Below are positions 1 to 8,649 of a stretch of 64,000 nucleotides of DNA, piece after piece; position 1 is the first letter of the stretch; the number at the start of each line of letters is the position of its first letter. Made by a program: the position numbers and the translations under genes. Below the pieces are notes generated by a model, which was not told the origin of the DNA, ran no database searches, and saw only the letters and a list, made by a program, of their open reading frames with translations. This stretch comes from Pseudomonas mangiferae (GTDB lineage Bacteria; Pseudomonadota; Gammaproteobacteria; Pseudomonadales; Pseudomonadaceae), in the NCBI RefSeq assembly GCF_007109405.1, contig NZ_VJOY01000017.1:1-64000 (forward strand), given 5' to 3'.

Positions 1-79
1 GTTCGAGACGGGTGCGACGGATCGGCTGGGGCGTTCTATCGGGGTAGGAGGGATATGCCCTGGCTTATGCGCCGTCCTT

Positions 80-410
80 CGTGGGTGGTTGACTTCGGTC
101 ATCCACCCTACCCGTTGGGACAATTTTTCGGGCGGCGACTTGGTACGCGACATCGGATGCGGAAAACCCAGGCGCTTTGCCGGCCGGGCTTTCGTAGGAT
201 AGATAAGCCGCGCTTATCCCACCGCGCCTCGTCGGTGGATGACTTCGGTCATCCACCCTACTCCTTGGAACGATTTTTCAGGCGGCGCCTTGGTACGCGA
301 CATCGGATACGGAAAAACCCAGGCGCTTTCCGGCCGGGCTTTCGTAGGATAGATAAGCCGCGCTTATCCCACCGCGCCTCGTCGGTGGATGACTTCGGTC
401 ATCCACCCCA
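80..410. repeat. Tandem 150-bp repeat with UUCG-type hairpins
   Basis: Three copies of a unit recur at an exact 150-bp period: the string GACTTCGGTCATCCACC starts at 91, 241 and 391. Each unit contains a 10-bp perfect stem closed by a TTCG tetraloop (84-107 with one mismatch, 234-257, 384-407). Two units also contain a second hairpin, GATAAGC-CGC-GCTTATC (202-218 and 352-368). The sequence between the hairpins is also nearly identical, so this is a true tandem duplication rather than scattered REP elements. No convincing gene lies in 1-514. The left end of the array may continue in degenerate form before position 80. Confidence 0.9.
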
Positions 411-475
411 CCCAGGGGTGAGAGCATCAATGAGCGCCCAACGTGATGGGCTGGATTGGATGGGCGAAAACGAAG

Positions 476-497
476 AAGCCCCGCCGAGGCGGGGCTT
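476..497 (-). terminator. Intrinsic terminator of fadD1
   Basis: AAGCCCCGCC and its complement form a strong GC stem, followed on the minus strand by a T-rich run. It lies 18 bases past the fadD1 stop codon. Confidence 0.85.
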
Positions 498-514
498 CCG
501 GAAGGCGTGGGCCG

Positions 515-2203
515 TTACTTCTTGCCCAGTTTCTTCAGCTCTTCGTCACGCAGTTCGCGGCGCAGGATCTTGCCGACGTTGGTGGTCGGCAGGCTGTCGC
601 GGAACTCCACGGCTTTGGGCATCTTGTAGCCGGTGACGTTGGCGCGCATGTGCTCGATCACCTGTTCCTTGGTCAGGCTCATACCCGGCTTGACCACCAC
701 GAACATCTTGATCGCCTCGCCGGAGCGCTCGTCCGGCACGCCGATGGCCGCGCACTGCAGCACGCCCGGCAGGGTCGCCAGCACGTCTTCCAGTTCGTTC
801 GGGTACACGTTGAAACCGGAGACCAGGATCATGTCCTTCTTCCGGTCGACGATGCGCATGTAGCCGTCTTCCTGGATCACGCCGATGTCGCCGGTCTTCA
901 GCCAGCCCTCGGCGTCGAGGATCTCGTCGGTGGCGTCCTGGCGCTGCCAGTAGCCCTTCATCACCTGGGGCCCTTTGACGCACAGTTCGCCGATGGCGCC
1001 GATGGGCTGCTCGATGCCCTGGTCGTCCACCACCTTGCAGAGGGTGGACGGCACCGGGATGCCGATGGTGCCGATCTGGATGGCCTGGAACGGGTTCACC
1101 GACACCACCGGACTGGTCTCGGTCATGCCGAAGCCTTCGCAGATGGAACAGCCGGTGACTTCCTTCCAGCGCTCGGCGGTAGCCAGTTGCAGCGCCATGC
1201 CGCCGGACAGGGTGAGCTTCAGCGGGGCGAAGTCCAGGCGGCGGAAGTCCTCGTTGTGGCAGAGGGCGACGAACAGGGTGTTGAGCCCGACGAAGCCGGT
1301 GAAGCGCCAGCGGGACAGCTCCTTCACCATGCCCGGCAGGTCCCGCGGGTTGGTGATGAGGATGTTGTGGTTGCCGGTCAGCATCATCGCCATGCAGTGG
1401 AAGGTGAAGGCGTAGATGTGGTACAGCGGCAGCGGGGTGATGAGGATCTCGCTGCCCTCATTGAGGTTGGCCCCCATCAGAGCCTTGCACTGCAGCATGT
1501 TGGCAATCAGATTGCGGTGGGTGAGCATGGCGCCCTTGGCCACCCCAGTAGTGCCGCCGGTGTACTGCAGCACGGCGACGTCGCCAGCCTGGGGCGTGGC
1601 TTCCCGCGGGGTCTTGCCGTGGCCCTGGGCCAGGGCATCGTTGAGGCGGACGGCGCCCGGCAGGTGATAGGCCGGCACCATCTTCTTCACGTACTTGACG
1701 ACGCTGTTGACCAGCAGGCGCTTCAACGGTGGCAGCAGGTCGCCGACCTCGGTGACGATGACGTGGCGCACGCCCGTCTTGGGCAGGACATCTTCGGCGA
1801 GGTGGGCCATGTTGGCCAGGCAGACCAGCGCCTTGGCGCCGGCGTCGTTGAACTGGTGCTCCATCTCCCGGGCGGTGTACAGCGGGTTGGTGTTGACCAC
1901 CACCAGGCCGGCGCGCATGGCGCCGAAGACCACCACGGGGTACTGCAGGATGTTCGGCATCTGCACGGCGATGCGGTCGCCGGGCTGCAGGTCGGTGTGC
2001 TGTTGCAGGTAGGCGGCGAAGTCACCGGAAAGACGGTATAGCTCGCCGTAGGTCAGGGTCTTGCCGAGGTTGCTGAAGGCAGGCTTGTCGGCGAAGCGTT
2101 GGCAGGACTCTTTGAGTACCGACTGGATGTTCGGGTAGCGGTCGGCATCGATTTCGGCAGGTATGCCTGCTGGATATTTGTCCTTCCAGAAATTTTCGAT
2201 CAT
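515..2203 (-). CDS. fadD1: Long-chain-fatty-acid--CoA ligase FadD1
   Basis: Activates long-chain fatty acids to acyl-CoA (ATP to AMP plus PPi) at the inner face of the cytoplasmic membrane, feeding beta-oxidation. The 562-residue protein has the full adenylate-forming architecture. The AMP-binding P-loop YTGGTTGVAKG is at residues 214-224, the GYGMTETSP-type motif appears as GFGMTETSPV, and the fatty-acyl-CoA synthetase signature around VDRKKDMILVSGFNVYPNE lies near residue 450. Length and N-terminus match P. aeruginosa FadD1. It follows fadD2 on the same strand after 233 bases that contain a palindrome, so it may have its own promoter. It is clearly paralogous to fadD2 and probably arose by tandem duplication. 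Confidence 0.95.
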   Translation of the reverse strand: MIENFWKDKYPAGIPAEIDADRYPNIQSVLKESCQRFADKPAFSNLGKTLTYGELYRLSGDFAAYLQQHTDLQPGDRIAVQMPNILQYPVVVFGAMRAGLVVVNTNPLYTAREMEHQFNDAGAKALVCLANMAHLAEDVLPKTGVRHVIVTEVGDLLPPLKRLLVNSVVKYVKKMVPAYHLPGAVRLNDALAQGHGKTPREATPQAGDVAVLQYTGGTTGVAKGAMLTHRNLIANMLQCKALMGANLNEGSEILITPLPLYHIYAFTFHCMAMMLTGNHNILITNPRDLPGMVKELSRWRFTGFVGLNTLFVALCHNEDFRRLDFAPLKLTLSGGMALQLATAERWKEVTGCSICEGFGMTETSPVVSVNPFQAIQIGTIGIPVPSTLCKVVDDQGIEQPIGAIGELCVKGPQVMKGYWQRQDATDEILDAEGWLKTGDIGVIQEDGYMRIVDRKKDMILVSGFNVYPNELEDVLATLPGVLQCAAIGVPDERSGEAIKMFVVVKPGMSLTKEQVIEHMRANVTGYKMPKAVEFRDSLPTTNVGKILRRELRDEELKKLGKK

Positions 2204-2361
2204 GGAAGCCCACTCCTAAGCAACAGCTAATCTTCACCGCTGCGAGAGCGGTTGTTTATTGTGTTCTGCGCGGTTTCCCCCGCCAGGGGCAAAAACGCGC
2301 CGAGATTAGCAGCTTTGCTAGGAGGCGCCTAGCGCCAAACCGGGCCAACGAGTCACGAAAA

Positions 2362-2385
2362 TGACCGTAATTTTAATTACGGTCA
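2362..2385. promoter_or_regulatory. Near-perfect 24-bp palindrome between fadD2 and fadD1
   Basis: TGACCGTAATT and AATTACGGTCA form an 11-bp inverted repeat around two central bases. It lies about 160 bases upstream of the fadD1 start. It lacks a convincing T-run in either direction, so an operator (for example of a TetR-type fatty-acid regulator) is more likely than a terminator. The cognate regulator is unknown, and the sequence is not the PsrA consensus. Confidence 0.5.
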
Positions 2386-2436
2386 CGCTCGTTCGTTCGT
2401 CGGTGGGAAGTCCCCAGGCGCATGGGGACGCGCCTT

Positions 2437-4125
2437 TCAGGCGATATCGCGCAGCTCCCGCCGCAGGATCTTGCCCACCGGACTCATGGGCAACGCCTCC
2501 TTCAGAACGATCTGCTTCGGCACCTTGTAGGCAGTGAAATTAGCCTTGCAGTAGGCCTTGAGCTCCTCAACCGAGACGCCCCCCTCCCGGGGCACCACGA
2601 ACAGCTTGACCGCCTCGCCGGAGCGCTCGTCCGGCACGCCGATAGCGGCGCAACTGGCCACCTTCGGGTGGGCCATCAGCACGTCCTCGATCTCGTTGGG
2701 GTACACGTTGAAGCCGGAGACGATGATCATGTCCTTCTTGCGGTCGACGATGCTCACGTAGCCGTCCGGCTCGATCACTGCGATGTCGCCGGTCTTGAAC
2801 CAGCCTTCCGCATCCAGCACCTCGGCGGTGGCATCCGGGCGCTGCCAGTAGCCCTTCATCACCTGCGGGCCCTTGATGCACAGTTCGCCCCGCTCGCCGA
2901 AGGGCAGTTCACGGCCTTCGTCGTCGATCACCTTGAAGGCCGTGCCGGGCACCGGGATTCCCACCGTCCCCAGTCGCGCCGCATCACCGTAGGGGTTGCT
3001 GCTGGCCACCGGGGACGTCTCGGTGAGGCCGTAGCCTTCCACCACCGAGCAACCGGTGATGGATTTCCAGCGCTCGGCAGTAGCCTTCACCAGGGCGGTG
3101 CCGCCGGAGTTGGTCAGCTTGAGGTGGGAAAAATCCAGGTCCTTGAAACCGGGGTGGTCCATCAGCGCGACGAACAGGGTATTGAGGCCCAGCAGCGCGG
3201 AAAATCGCCACTTGCCCAGTTCCTTGACGAAGCCCGGGATGTCCCGCGGGTTGGTGATCAGCACGTTGTGGTTGCCGTTGACCATCATGCACATGCAGTT
3301 CGCGGTGAAGGCATAGATGTGGTACAGCGGCAACGGCGCGATCATCACCTCCTGGCCCTGTTTCATCAGCGGCTGGCCGTCCGGGCCCAACTGGGACAGG
3401 CAAGCATCCACCTGCAGCATGTTGGCCACCAGGTTGCCGTGGGTCAGCATCGCGCCCTTGGCCACTCCGGTGGTGCCGCCGGTGTATTGCAGCACCGCCA
3501 CGTCGTCGAGGCCCATGGGCGGCGTCTTCAGCCCCGCGCCCTGGCCCTGGCTCAGCACGGTCTTGAAGGCGATGGCCTGGGGCAGGCGATAGTCCGGCAC
3601 CATCTTCTTCAGGTGCTTCACCGCGGCATTGATCAGCCAGCCCTTGAGGGGCGACTGCAGGTCGCCCATGCGCGCCTCGATCAGGTAGTCGATCTCGGTA
3701 TCCGCGAGGACTTCCTGCACCCGCTGGCCGAACAGGTTCATGTACACCAGGGCCCGCACCCCGGCATCCTTGAACTGGTGGCGCATCTCGCGGACGGTGT
3801 ACAGCGGATTGGTGTTGACCACCACCAGGCCGGCGCGCAGGGCGCCGAACACCGCGATAGGGAACTGCAGGACGTTGGGCATCTGCACCGCAATGCGATC
3901 GCCCGGCTTCAGGTCGGTGTGCTGCTGCAGGTAGCCGGCGAAGGCGGCCGACAGGCGCTCCAGCTCCGCGTAGCTCAGGGTCACGCCCAGGTTGCTGAAC
4001 GCTGGCCGGTCGGCGAAGCGCTTGCAGGAGCGCTCGAACACCTCCACCACCGAGCGATAGGCACCCAGGTCGATGTCGCTGGCAACGCCGGCGGGGCGCT
4101 TGTCGTTCCAGAAATCCGCTTGCAT
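2437..4125 (-). CDS. fadD2: Long-chain-fatty-acid--CoA ligase FadD2
   Basis: Second acyl-CoA synthetase of the tandem pair, also 562 residues. The P-loop YTGGTTG is at residues 214-220, GYGLTETSPV follows, and VDRKKDMIIVSGFNVYPNEI lies near the C-terminus. It aligns with FadD1 almost without gaps over the first 200 residues, including the shared PLYT-REM-HQF region. In P. aeruginosa FadD2 and FadD1 differ in chain-length preference; whether that holds here cannot be read from sequence. It is divergent from the hydrolase gene at 4339, with 213 bases between the start codons that should hold both promoters. Confidence 0.95.
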   Translation of the reverse strand: MQADFWNDKRPAGVASDIDLGAYRSVVEVFERSCKRFADRPAFSNLGVTLSYAELERLSAAFAGYLQQHTDLKPGDRIAVQMPNVLQFPIAVFGALRAGLVVVNTNPLYTVREMRHQFKDAGVRALVYMNLFGQRVQEVLADTEIDYLIEARMGDLQSPLKGWLINAAVKHLKKMVPDYRLPQAIAFKTVLSQGQGAGLKTPPMGLDDVAVLQYTGGTTGVAKGAMLTHGNLVANMLQVDACLSQLGPDGQPLMKQGQEVMIAPLPLYHIYAFTANCMCMMVNGNHNVLITNPRDIPGFVKELGKWRFSALLGLNTLFVALMDHPGFKDLDFSHLKLTNSGGTALVKATAERWKSITGCSVVEGYGLTETSPVASSNPYGDAARLGTVGIPVPGTAFKVIDDEGRELPFGERGELCIKGPQVMKGYWQRPDATAEVLDAEGWFKTGDIAVIEPDGYVSIVDRKKDMIIVSGFNVYPNEIEDVLMAHPKVASCAAIGVPDERSGEAVKLFVVPREGGVSVEELKAYCKANFTAYKVPKQIVLKEALPMSPVGKILRRELRDIA

Positions 4126-4338
4126 TTATTATTGTCCTCGTGATCCTGAACGGGCCCGCAGCGGCGGGACTCTTCGGAACTTAGCAGTTCGCCGACAACC
4201 GGCAAATAGCGCGGGCGGTGTCATTGATCCCGTGAATCTCGCGACCCGCCGGGTACCCCGGCCGCTCCCGCGCCGCCGTGGGGCTGTCGGTCGATTCAGG
4301 ACTACACTGCGCAAACATCCCAGACGACAGGAGCCACC

Positions 4339-5286
4339 ATGCGCCACGAGGCCTTCTGGCTCAGCGCCAGCGACGAGACACCGCTCTACGTCAACCGCTG
4401 GAGCCCGGCCACACCCCCGCGCGCCGTGCTGATGGTGGCCCATGGCATGGCCGAGCACGGCGGCCGCTACGGGCGCTTCGCCGACGCCCTGACCCAGGCC
4501 GGGTTCGCGGTCTTCGCCCACGACCAGCGCGGCCACGGCCAGACCGTAGGCGAAGGCGTCCAGGGCCATTTCGCCGATGCGTCGGGCTGGACCCGGGTGG
4601 TCGGCGACCTGGCCAGCCTGAACCACCACATTCGCCAGCAATACCCTGGCCTGCCGATCTTCCTGTTCGCCCATAGCATGGGCAGCTACATCGGCCAGGC
4701 ATATCTGATGCAACACAGCTGCAGCCTGCAGGGCGCGATCCTCTCGGGCTCCAACTACCAGCCCCGGGGGCTCTACCGGCTGGCGGCGGCCATCGCCCGG
4801 GTCGAGCGCTGGCGCCTGGGGCCGCGCCGCAGCAGCCGCCTCATTCAGTGGCTATCGTTCGGCTCCTACAACCGCGCCTACGCGCCCAACCGCACGCCTT
4901 ACGACTGGCTGAGCGCCGATCCAGCGGAGGTGGATGCCTACGTGGCCGACCCCCGGTGCGGGTTTGCCTGCACCACGCAGCTCTGGGTCGACTTGCTGGA
5001 CGGGCTGAGCGAGATCACGCCGGTGCAGAACCTGGCGCAGATCGACCCCGACCTGCCGCTGCTGGTAATCGGCGGCGAGCGCGACCCGGTCAGCGCCGGT
5101 ACCCGCCTGGAGGCGCTGGCGGACGCGCTGCGGGAGGCCGGTGTCCGCGACGTGCAACTGCGCGTCTACGCCAACGCGCGCCATGAGCTGCTCAACGAGA
5201 ACATTCGCGACGAGGTGGTGTTCGAGCTGCTGGACTGGCTCGAACAGGCCCTCGCCCACCGCCGCCGCTGCGTCATGCCCACCTGA
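4339..5286 (+). CDS. Alpha/beta hydrolase, lysophospholipase / monoacylglycerol-lipase type
   Basis: A 315-residue serine hydrolase of the S33/Hydrolase_4 group. The nucleophile elbow reads AHSMG (Ser113) in place of the usual GHSMG. The acid is probably the Asp of GGERDPVS, and the catalytic His lies in NARHELLNE near residue 282. There is no signal peptide, so it is probably cytoplasmic. It sits between fadD2 (divergent) and phaJ1 (33 bases downstream, same strand), which suggests release of fatty acids from lipids or from acyl-CoA/acyl intermediates for the same pathway. The exact substrate cannot be assigned. It corresponds to the P. aeruginosa gene annotated as a probable lysophospholipase beside fadD2. 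Confidence 0.85.
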   Translation: MRHEAFWLSASDETPLYVNRWSPATPPRAVLMVAHGMAEHGGRYGRFADALTQAGFAVFAHDQRGHGQTVGEGVQGHFADASGWTRVVGDLASLNHHIRQQYPGLPIFLFAHSMGSYIGQAYLMQHSCSLQGAILSGSNYQPRGLYRLAAAIARVERWRLGPRRSSRLIQWLSFGSYNRAYAPNRTPYDWLSADPAEVDAYVADPRCGFACTTQLWVDLLDGLSEITPVQNLAQIDPDLPLLVIGGERDPVSAGTRLEALADALREAGVRDVQLRVYANARHELLNENIRDEVVFELLDWLEQALAHRRRCVMPT

Positions 5287-5319
5287 TAGGCCCGGCGGCC
5301 GAATCCACAGGAGAACCCG

Positions 5320-5790
5320 ATGACCCAAGCCAGCAACTTCACCTATGACGCCCTGGAGGTCGGCCAGACCGCCCGCTACGAGAAACAGGTGGAGGAACGC
5401 GATATCCAGCTCTTCGCCGCCGTTTCAGGCGACCGCAACCCGGTGCACCTGGATGCGGAATACGCCGCCGGCACCCTGTTCAAGGAGCGCATCGCCCACG
5501 GCATGTTCAGCGGCGCGTTGATCAGTGCGGCCATCGCCTGTGAACTCCCGGGGCCGGGCACCATTTACCTGGGCCAGAACCTGCGCTTCACCCGCCCGGT
5601 CAAGCTGGGCGACCGGCTCCGGGTGGACCTGGAGGTGCTGGAAAAGCTGCCGAAGAATCGTGTGCGCATCGCCACCCGGGTGTTCAACCAGAACGCCGAG
5701 CAGGTGGTGGACGGTGAAGCCGAAGTCCTGGCGCCGAAACAGTCCATGACCGTCGACCTGCCGGAGCTGCCGCCGATCCAGATCGGCTGA
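5320..5790 (+). CDS. phaJ1: (R)-specific enoyl-CoA hydratase PhaJ1 (MaoC domain)
   Basis: Hydrates trans-2-enoyl-CoA from beta-oxidation to (R)-3-hydroxyacyl-CoA, the monomer for polyhydroxyalkanoate synthesis. The 156-residue single hot-dog domain carries the hydratase-2 motif FAAVSGDRNPVHLD with catalytic Asp38 and His43. It is very similar along its whole length to P. aeruginosa PhaJ1. It probably forms an operon with the preceding hydrolase. A bidirectional terminator follows at 5821. Confidence 0.93.
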   Translation: MTQASNFTYDALEVGQTARYEKQVEERDIQLFAAVSGDRNPVHLDAEYAAGTLFKERIAHGMFSGALISAAIACELPGPGTIYLGQNLRFTRPVKLGDRLRVDLEVLEKLPKNRVRIATRVFNQNAEQVVDGEAEVLAPKQSMTVDLPELPPIQIG

Positions 5791-5820
5791 CCCCGCTGGC
5801 ATACAGCCGATGGACATTAA

Positions 5821-5846
5821 AAAAGGGAAGCCAAGGCTTCCCTTTT
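5821..5846. terminator. Bidirectional terminator between phaJ1 and cheR
   Basis: AAAAGGGAAGCC and GGCTTCCCTTTT form a perfect 12-bp stem with an AA loop. A and T runs on either side let it serve both convergent genes. Confidence 0.92.
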
Positions 5847-5862
5847 CAGTTGCGACGAGCCG

Positions 5863-6711
5863 TCACTTGACCTTGTAGATGATGCCCGGATTGCACTGCA
5901 CCATCTGGTAGAGGTCCGGCAGCCCGTTCAGTGCTTCGGACGCCCCAAGGAACAAGTAGCCCCCCGGTTTGAGGGTGGCGTGGATGCGGGTCAGGATGTC
6001 CTTCTTCACTTCGGCGGAGAAATAGATGAGGACGTTGCGGCAGAACACCACGTCGAACTTGCCCAGACTGGCATAGCTGTCCAGCAGGTTCAGGGCCTTG
6101 AACTCCACACGCCCCTTGATGGCCGGCTTCACTGCCCAGCGCCCCGGCCCTTTCGGGTCGAAGTAGCGGGTCAGACGCTCCTGGGACAGGCCCCGGCCCA
6201 TGGCCAGGCTGTCGTATTCGCCGGCGCGGCAGGCCGCCAGCATCGAGGGCGACAAGTCCGTGGCGACGATCTGCACGCCGCCCTTGAGCTGGCCCAGGTT
6301 GGTCTTCTCGAACTCGTCGATGGCCATGGACAGGGAGAACGGCTCCTGGCCGGACGAACTGGCGGCGGACCAGATACGCAGACGCTGCCCCGGGCTGGCC
6401 TTGATCAGTTCGGGGAGGACGCGCGTCTTCAGCACTTCGAAGGGGTAAGTATCGCGAAACCAGAGGGTTTCGTTGGTGGTCATGGCATCCACCACCTGCT
6501 CGCGCAGCCCGCCGCGGGGTTGGTTCTGGATGCGTTGCACCAGCTCCCCCAGCGTCTTGATGCCATTCTGTTCCATCAGTTTGTTGAGACGGCTGGAAAC
6601 CAGGTACTGCTTGTTGCTGCCAAGCAGAATCCCGCAGGTTTTTTCCAGGAAGGTCCGAAATTGCTCGAAGTCCAAATTGCCCGAAGACACTAGCGCCGCC
6701 TCTCCACTCAT
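5863..6711 (-). CDS. cheR: Chemotaxis protein methyltransferase CheR
   Basis: Methylates glutamates on chemoreceptors with S-adenosylmethionine for adaptation. The 282-residue protein has the all-alpha CheR N-domain (about residues 12-70) and then a Rossmann SAM domain. It shows the motifs TNETLWFRD, IWSAASSSGQEP, VATDLS, FCRNVLIYF and LFLGASEAL. The start is 21 bases after the cheV stop, so the two are probably co-transcribed. It matches Pseudomonas CheR1 of the flgA-linked locus. Confidence 0.96.
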   Translation of the reverse strand: MSGEAALVSSGNLDFEQFRTFLEKTCGILLGSNKQYLVSSRLNKLMEQNGIKTLGELVQRIQNQPRGGLREQVVDAMTTNETLWFRDTYPFEVLKTRVLPELIKASPGQRLRIWSAASSSGQEPFSLSMAIDEFEKTNLGQLKGGVQIVATDLSPSMLAACRAGEYDSLAMGRGLSQERLTRYFDPKGPGRWAVKPAIKGRVEFKALNLLDSYASLGKFDVVFCRNVLIYFSAEVKKDILTRIHATLKPGGYLFLGASEALNGLPDLYQMVQCNPGIIYKVK

Positions 6712-6732
6712 GTTTTTTACGGGGGCTGGGCC

Positions 6733-7665
6733 TCAGCCCCCGTCCGTTACCCTGATGCGCTCGATGACCCGGGCGGCCAGTTCGTCAGGTTTGAATTTGG
6801 CGAGGAAATCGTCCGCGCCGACCTTCTTCACCATCGCCTGGTTGAACACCCCGGAAAGCGAAGTATGCAGGATGATGTGCAGCTTCTGCATGCGCGGGTC
6901 GCCGCGAATCTCCGCCGTCAGCGTGTAGCCGTCCATTTCCGGCATCTCGATGTCGGAGATCAGCATCAGCAGCTCTTTTTCCGGCGCCTTGCCTTCTTCC
7001 ACCATTTTCAGCAGGAAGTTGTAGGCTTCGCGGCCATCGTTGAGCGCCGTGACCTCCACCCCCACGGTCTCCAGACAACGGACCACCTGCTTGCGTGCCA
7101 CCGACGAGTCATCGCAGATCAGCACGTGCTTGGAGACCGCCTTGGCCTGGGACTCGACGTCGATGACCCCCTCGGAAATCACCTCCGAGGTGGGCGCTAC
7201 TTCGGCGAGGATCTTCTCCACGTCGATGATTTCTACCAGTTGCTTGTCGACCCGGGTCACTGCCGTCAGGTAGTGGTCGCGGCCGGTGCCCTTGGGTGGT
7301 GGATGAATCTCTTCCCAGTTCATGTTGACGATGCGTTCGACCGAACGCACCAGAAAGCCCTGAATCTTGCTGTTGTACTCGGTGATGATGACGAAGCTGT
7401 TCTTCAGGTCATCCAGACCAGTTCGACCGGTGGCCATGGCCAGGTCGAGGATCGGCAACGTGCCGCCACGGATGTTGGCGACACCGCGGACCACGGGGCT
7501 GGACTTCGGCATGATGGTGAGCTTGGGGCATTGCAGCACCTCCTTCACCTTGAACACGTTGATCCCGTACAACTGCGAGTTGTCGAGGCGAAACAGCAAC
7601 AATTCCAGGCGGTTCTGCCCAACCAGCTGCGTGCGCTGGTTAACCGAATCCAATATACCCGCCAT
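6733..7665 (-). CDS. cheV: Chemotaxis protein CheV (CheW-receiver fusion)
   Basis: Couples receptors to the CheA kinase and can be phosphorylated to tune signalling. The 310-residue protein has a CheW domain at about residues 15-155 and a receiver domain at about 180-308. The receiver has acidic residues Asp185/Asp186, phospho-acceptor Asp238 in ISDIEMPEMDG, and a conserved Thr/Lys at its C-terminal end. I chose the ATG at 7665 because GAGG sits 8 bases upstream and the family starts MAGILDSVNQ. It is divergent from flgA; the 81-base gap holds a sigma-54 promoter for the other strand. Confidence 0.95.
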   Translation of the reverse strand: MAGILDSVNQRTQLVGQNRLELLLFRLDNSQLYGINVFKVKEVLQCPKLTIMPKSSPVVRGVANIRGGTLPILDLAMATGRTGLDDLKNSFVIITEYNSKIQGFLVRSVERIVNMNWEEIHPPPKGTGRDHYLTAVTRVDKQLVEIIDVEKILAEVAPTSEVISEGVIDVESQAKAVSKHVLICDDSSVARKQVVRCLETVGVEVTALNDGREAYNFLLKMVEEGKAPEKELLMLISDIEMPEMDGYTLTAEIRGDPRMQKLHIILHTSLSGVFNQAMVKKVGADDFLAKFKPDELAARVIERIRVTDGG

Positions 7666-7720
7666 GCCAAGTTCCTCACTGAGTAAGTCGCTGACGCACT
7701 GCCTAGATAGCCTAGCAGGC

Positions 7721-7735
7721 GGCACGCGCCTTGCT
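7721..7735 (+). promoter_or_regulatory. Sigma-54 promoter of flgA
   Basis: GGCACG-CGCC-TTGCT keeps the invariant GG (7721-7722) and GC (7733-7734) at the canonical spacing, with a full -12 TTGCT. The predicted start of transcription is at about 7746, essentially on the flgA ATG at 7747. FleQ/RpoN control of flagellar genes is established in Pseudomonas. Confidence 0.85.
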
Positions 7736-7746
7736 ATGCAACCATC

Positions 7747-8505
7747 ATGAAGCGGATTACGACACTTTTTCGACGCGCACTCGCCAAAGCCGGTTGGCTC
7801 GCGGCAGTTTTACCTGCTTTGTACAGCGTAGGCTATAGCCGCGCGGACGAGGCGGAAATGACGCTGCCCGAGCAACTTATCGGCACCACACAAGGCTTTC
7901 TTGAAGTGCTGGTGGAAGATTACCTGGAGCGCGGCGCCATCGAAGGCCGCAGCGAAGTGACGGTCAACTCCATCGACCCGCGCCTGCGCCTGGCCCGGTG
8001 CGACAAGGATTTGACGACCACCTTGCAGAGCCCGGCGCAGCCCCTGGGGCGGGTGACGGTACAGGTTCGCTGCGAAGGCAGTTCGCCCTGGACGGTGTTC
8101 GTGCCGGCCCAGGTGAAGCTGTACCGCAGCGTGCTGGTGGCGGCCCGCCCGCTGAAACGCGACTCGCTGCTGAGCGCCGACGACCTGGTGCTGGCGGAAC
8201 GGGATACCGGTCTGCTCAGTCAGGGCTATCTCACCGATCCGGCCCAGGTCATGAACACCAAATTGACCCGTGCGCTGCTGCCCGACCAGATCGTCACACC
8301 GTCCCATCTCCAATTGGCGGAGGTGGTGAAGAAAGGCGATCAGGTGGTCATCACTGCGCAAAACCCTTCCGTCAGCGTGCGCATGCCGGGCGAGGCCCTA
8401 TCCAACGGAGCGCCAGGCCAACAGATCCGCGTACGCAACCTGAATTCCCATCGGGTGGTCAAGGCACGAGTCGTCGGGCCAGGGCAGGTGGAAGTGGCGA
8501 TGTAG
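7747..8505 (+). CDS. flgA: Flagellar P-ring assembly chaperone FlgA
   Basis: Periplasmic chaperone that helps FlgI assemble the P-ring around the flagellar rod. The 252-residue protein has an N-terminal signal-peptide-like segment (basic residues, then hydrophobic residues about 15-30). The core has the paired cysteines RCDKD and VRCEGSS, followed by a C-terminal SAF domain that includes ARPLKRDSLLSADDLV. There is no good Shine-Dalgarno upstream of the ATG, and the only good promoter nearly overlaps the start codon, so the message may be nearly leaderless. The gene begins the flgA-flgM-flgN-flgZ block. Confidence 0.92.
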   Translation: MKRITTLFRRALAKAGWLAAVLPALYSVGYSRADEAEMTLPEQLIGTTQGFLEVLVEDYLERGAIEGRSEVTVNSIDPRLRLARCDKDLTTTLQSPAQPLGRVTVQVRCEGSSPWTVFVPAQVKLYRSVLVAARPLKRDSLLSADDLVLAERDTGLLSQGYLTDPAQVMNTKLTRALLPDQIVTPSHLQLAEVVKKGDQVVITAQNPSVSVRMPGEALSNGAPGQQIRVRNLNSHRVVKARVVGPGQVEVAM

Positions 8506-8525
8506 GAGCGGATTTTGTACTGTGT

Positions 8526-8563
8526 GCGGTCAGCGATGCGACCTAGGAGCCGCTGACCGCTTT
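8526..8563 (+). terminator. Hairpin after flgA, possible weak terminator
   Basis: GCGGTCAGCG (8526-8535) pairs perfectly with CGCTGACCGC (8551-8560) across a 15-nt loop. Only a short TTTG follows, so termination may be partial. It separates flgA from the flgM promoter. Confidence 0.45.
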
Positions 8564-8588
8564 GTCGACCGGTTCTCATTTATTTTCC

Positions 8589-8615
8589 TAAAGTATTCCT
8601 GCGTACCGCCGAAAA
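8589..8615 (+). promoter_or_regulatory. Sigma-28 (FliA) promoter of flgM
   Basis: TAAAG, a 14-base spacer and GCCGAAAA closely match the FliA consensus TAAAG-N14/15-GCCGATAA. It lies 35 bases upstream of flgM. FliA-driven expression of its own anti-sigma factor is the known feedback design. Confidence 0.85.
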
Positions 8616-8649
8616 GCTAGGCAAGCGTCCACTCTCCGAGGTTTTCATC

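Noticed and set aside
84-407. CRISPR-like reading of the repeats at the left end
   Set aside because: The 150-bp period, the conserved spacer sequence and the internal hairpins are those of a tandem duplication; there are no unique spacers and no cas genes.
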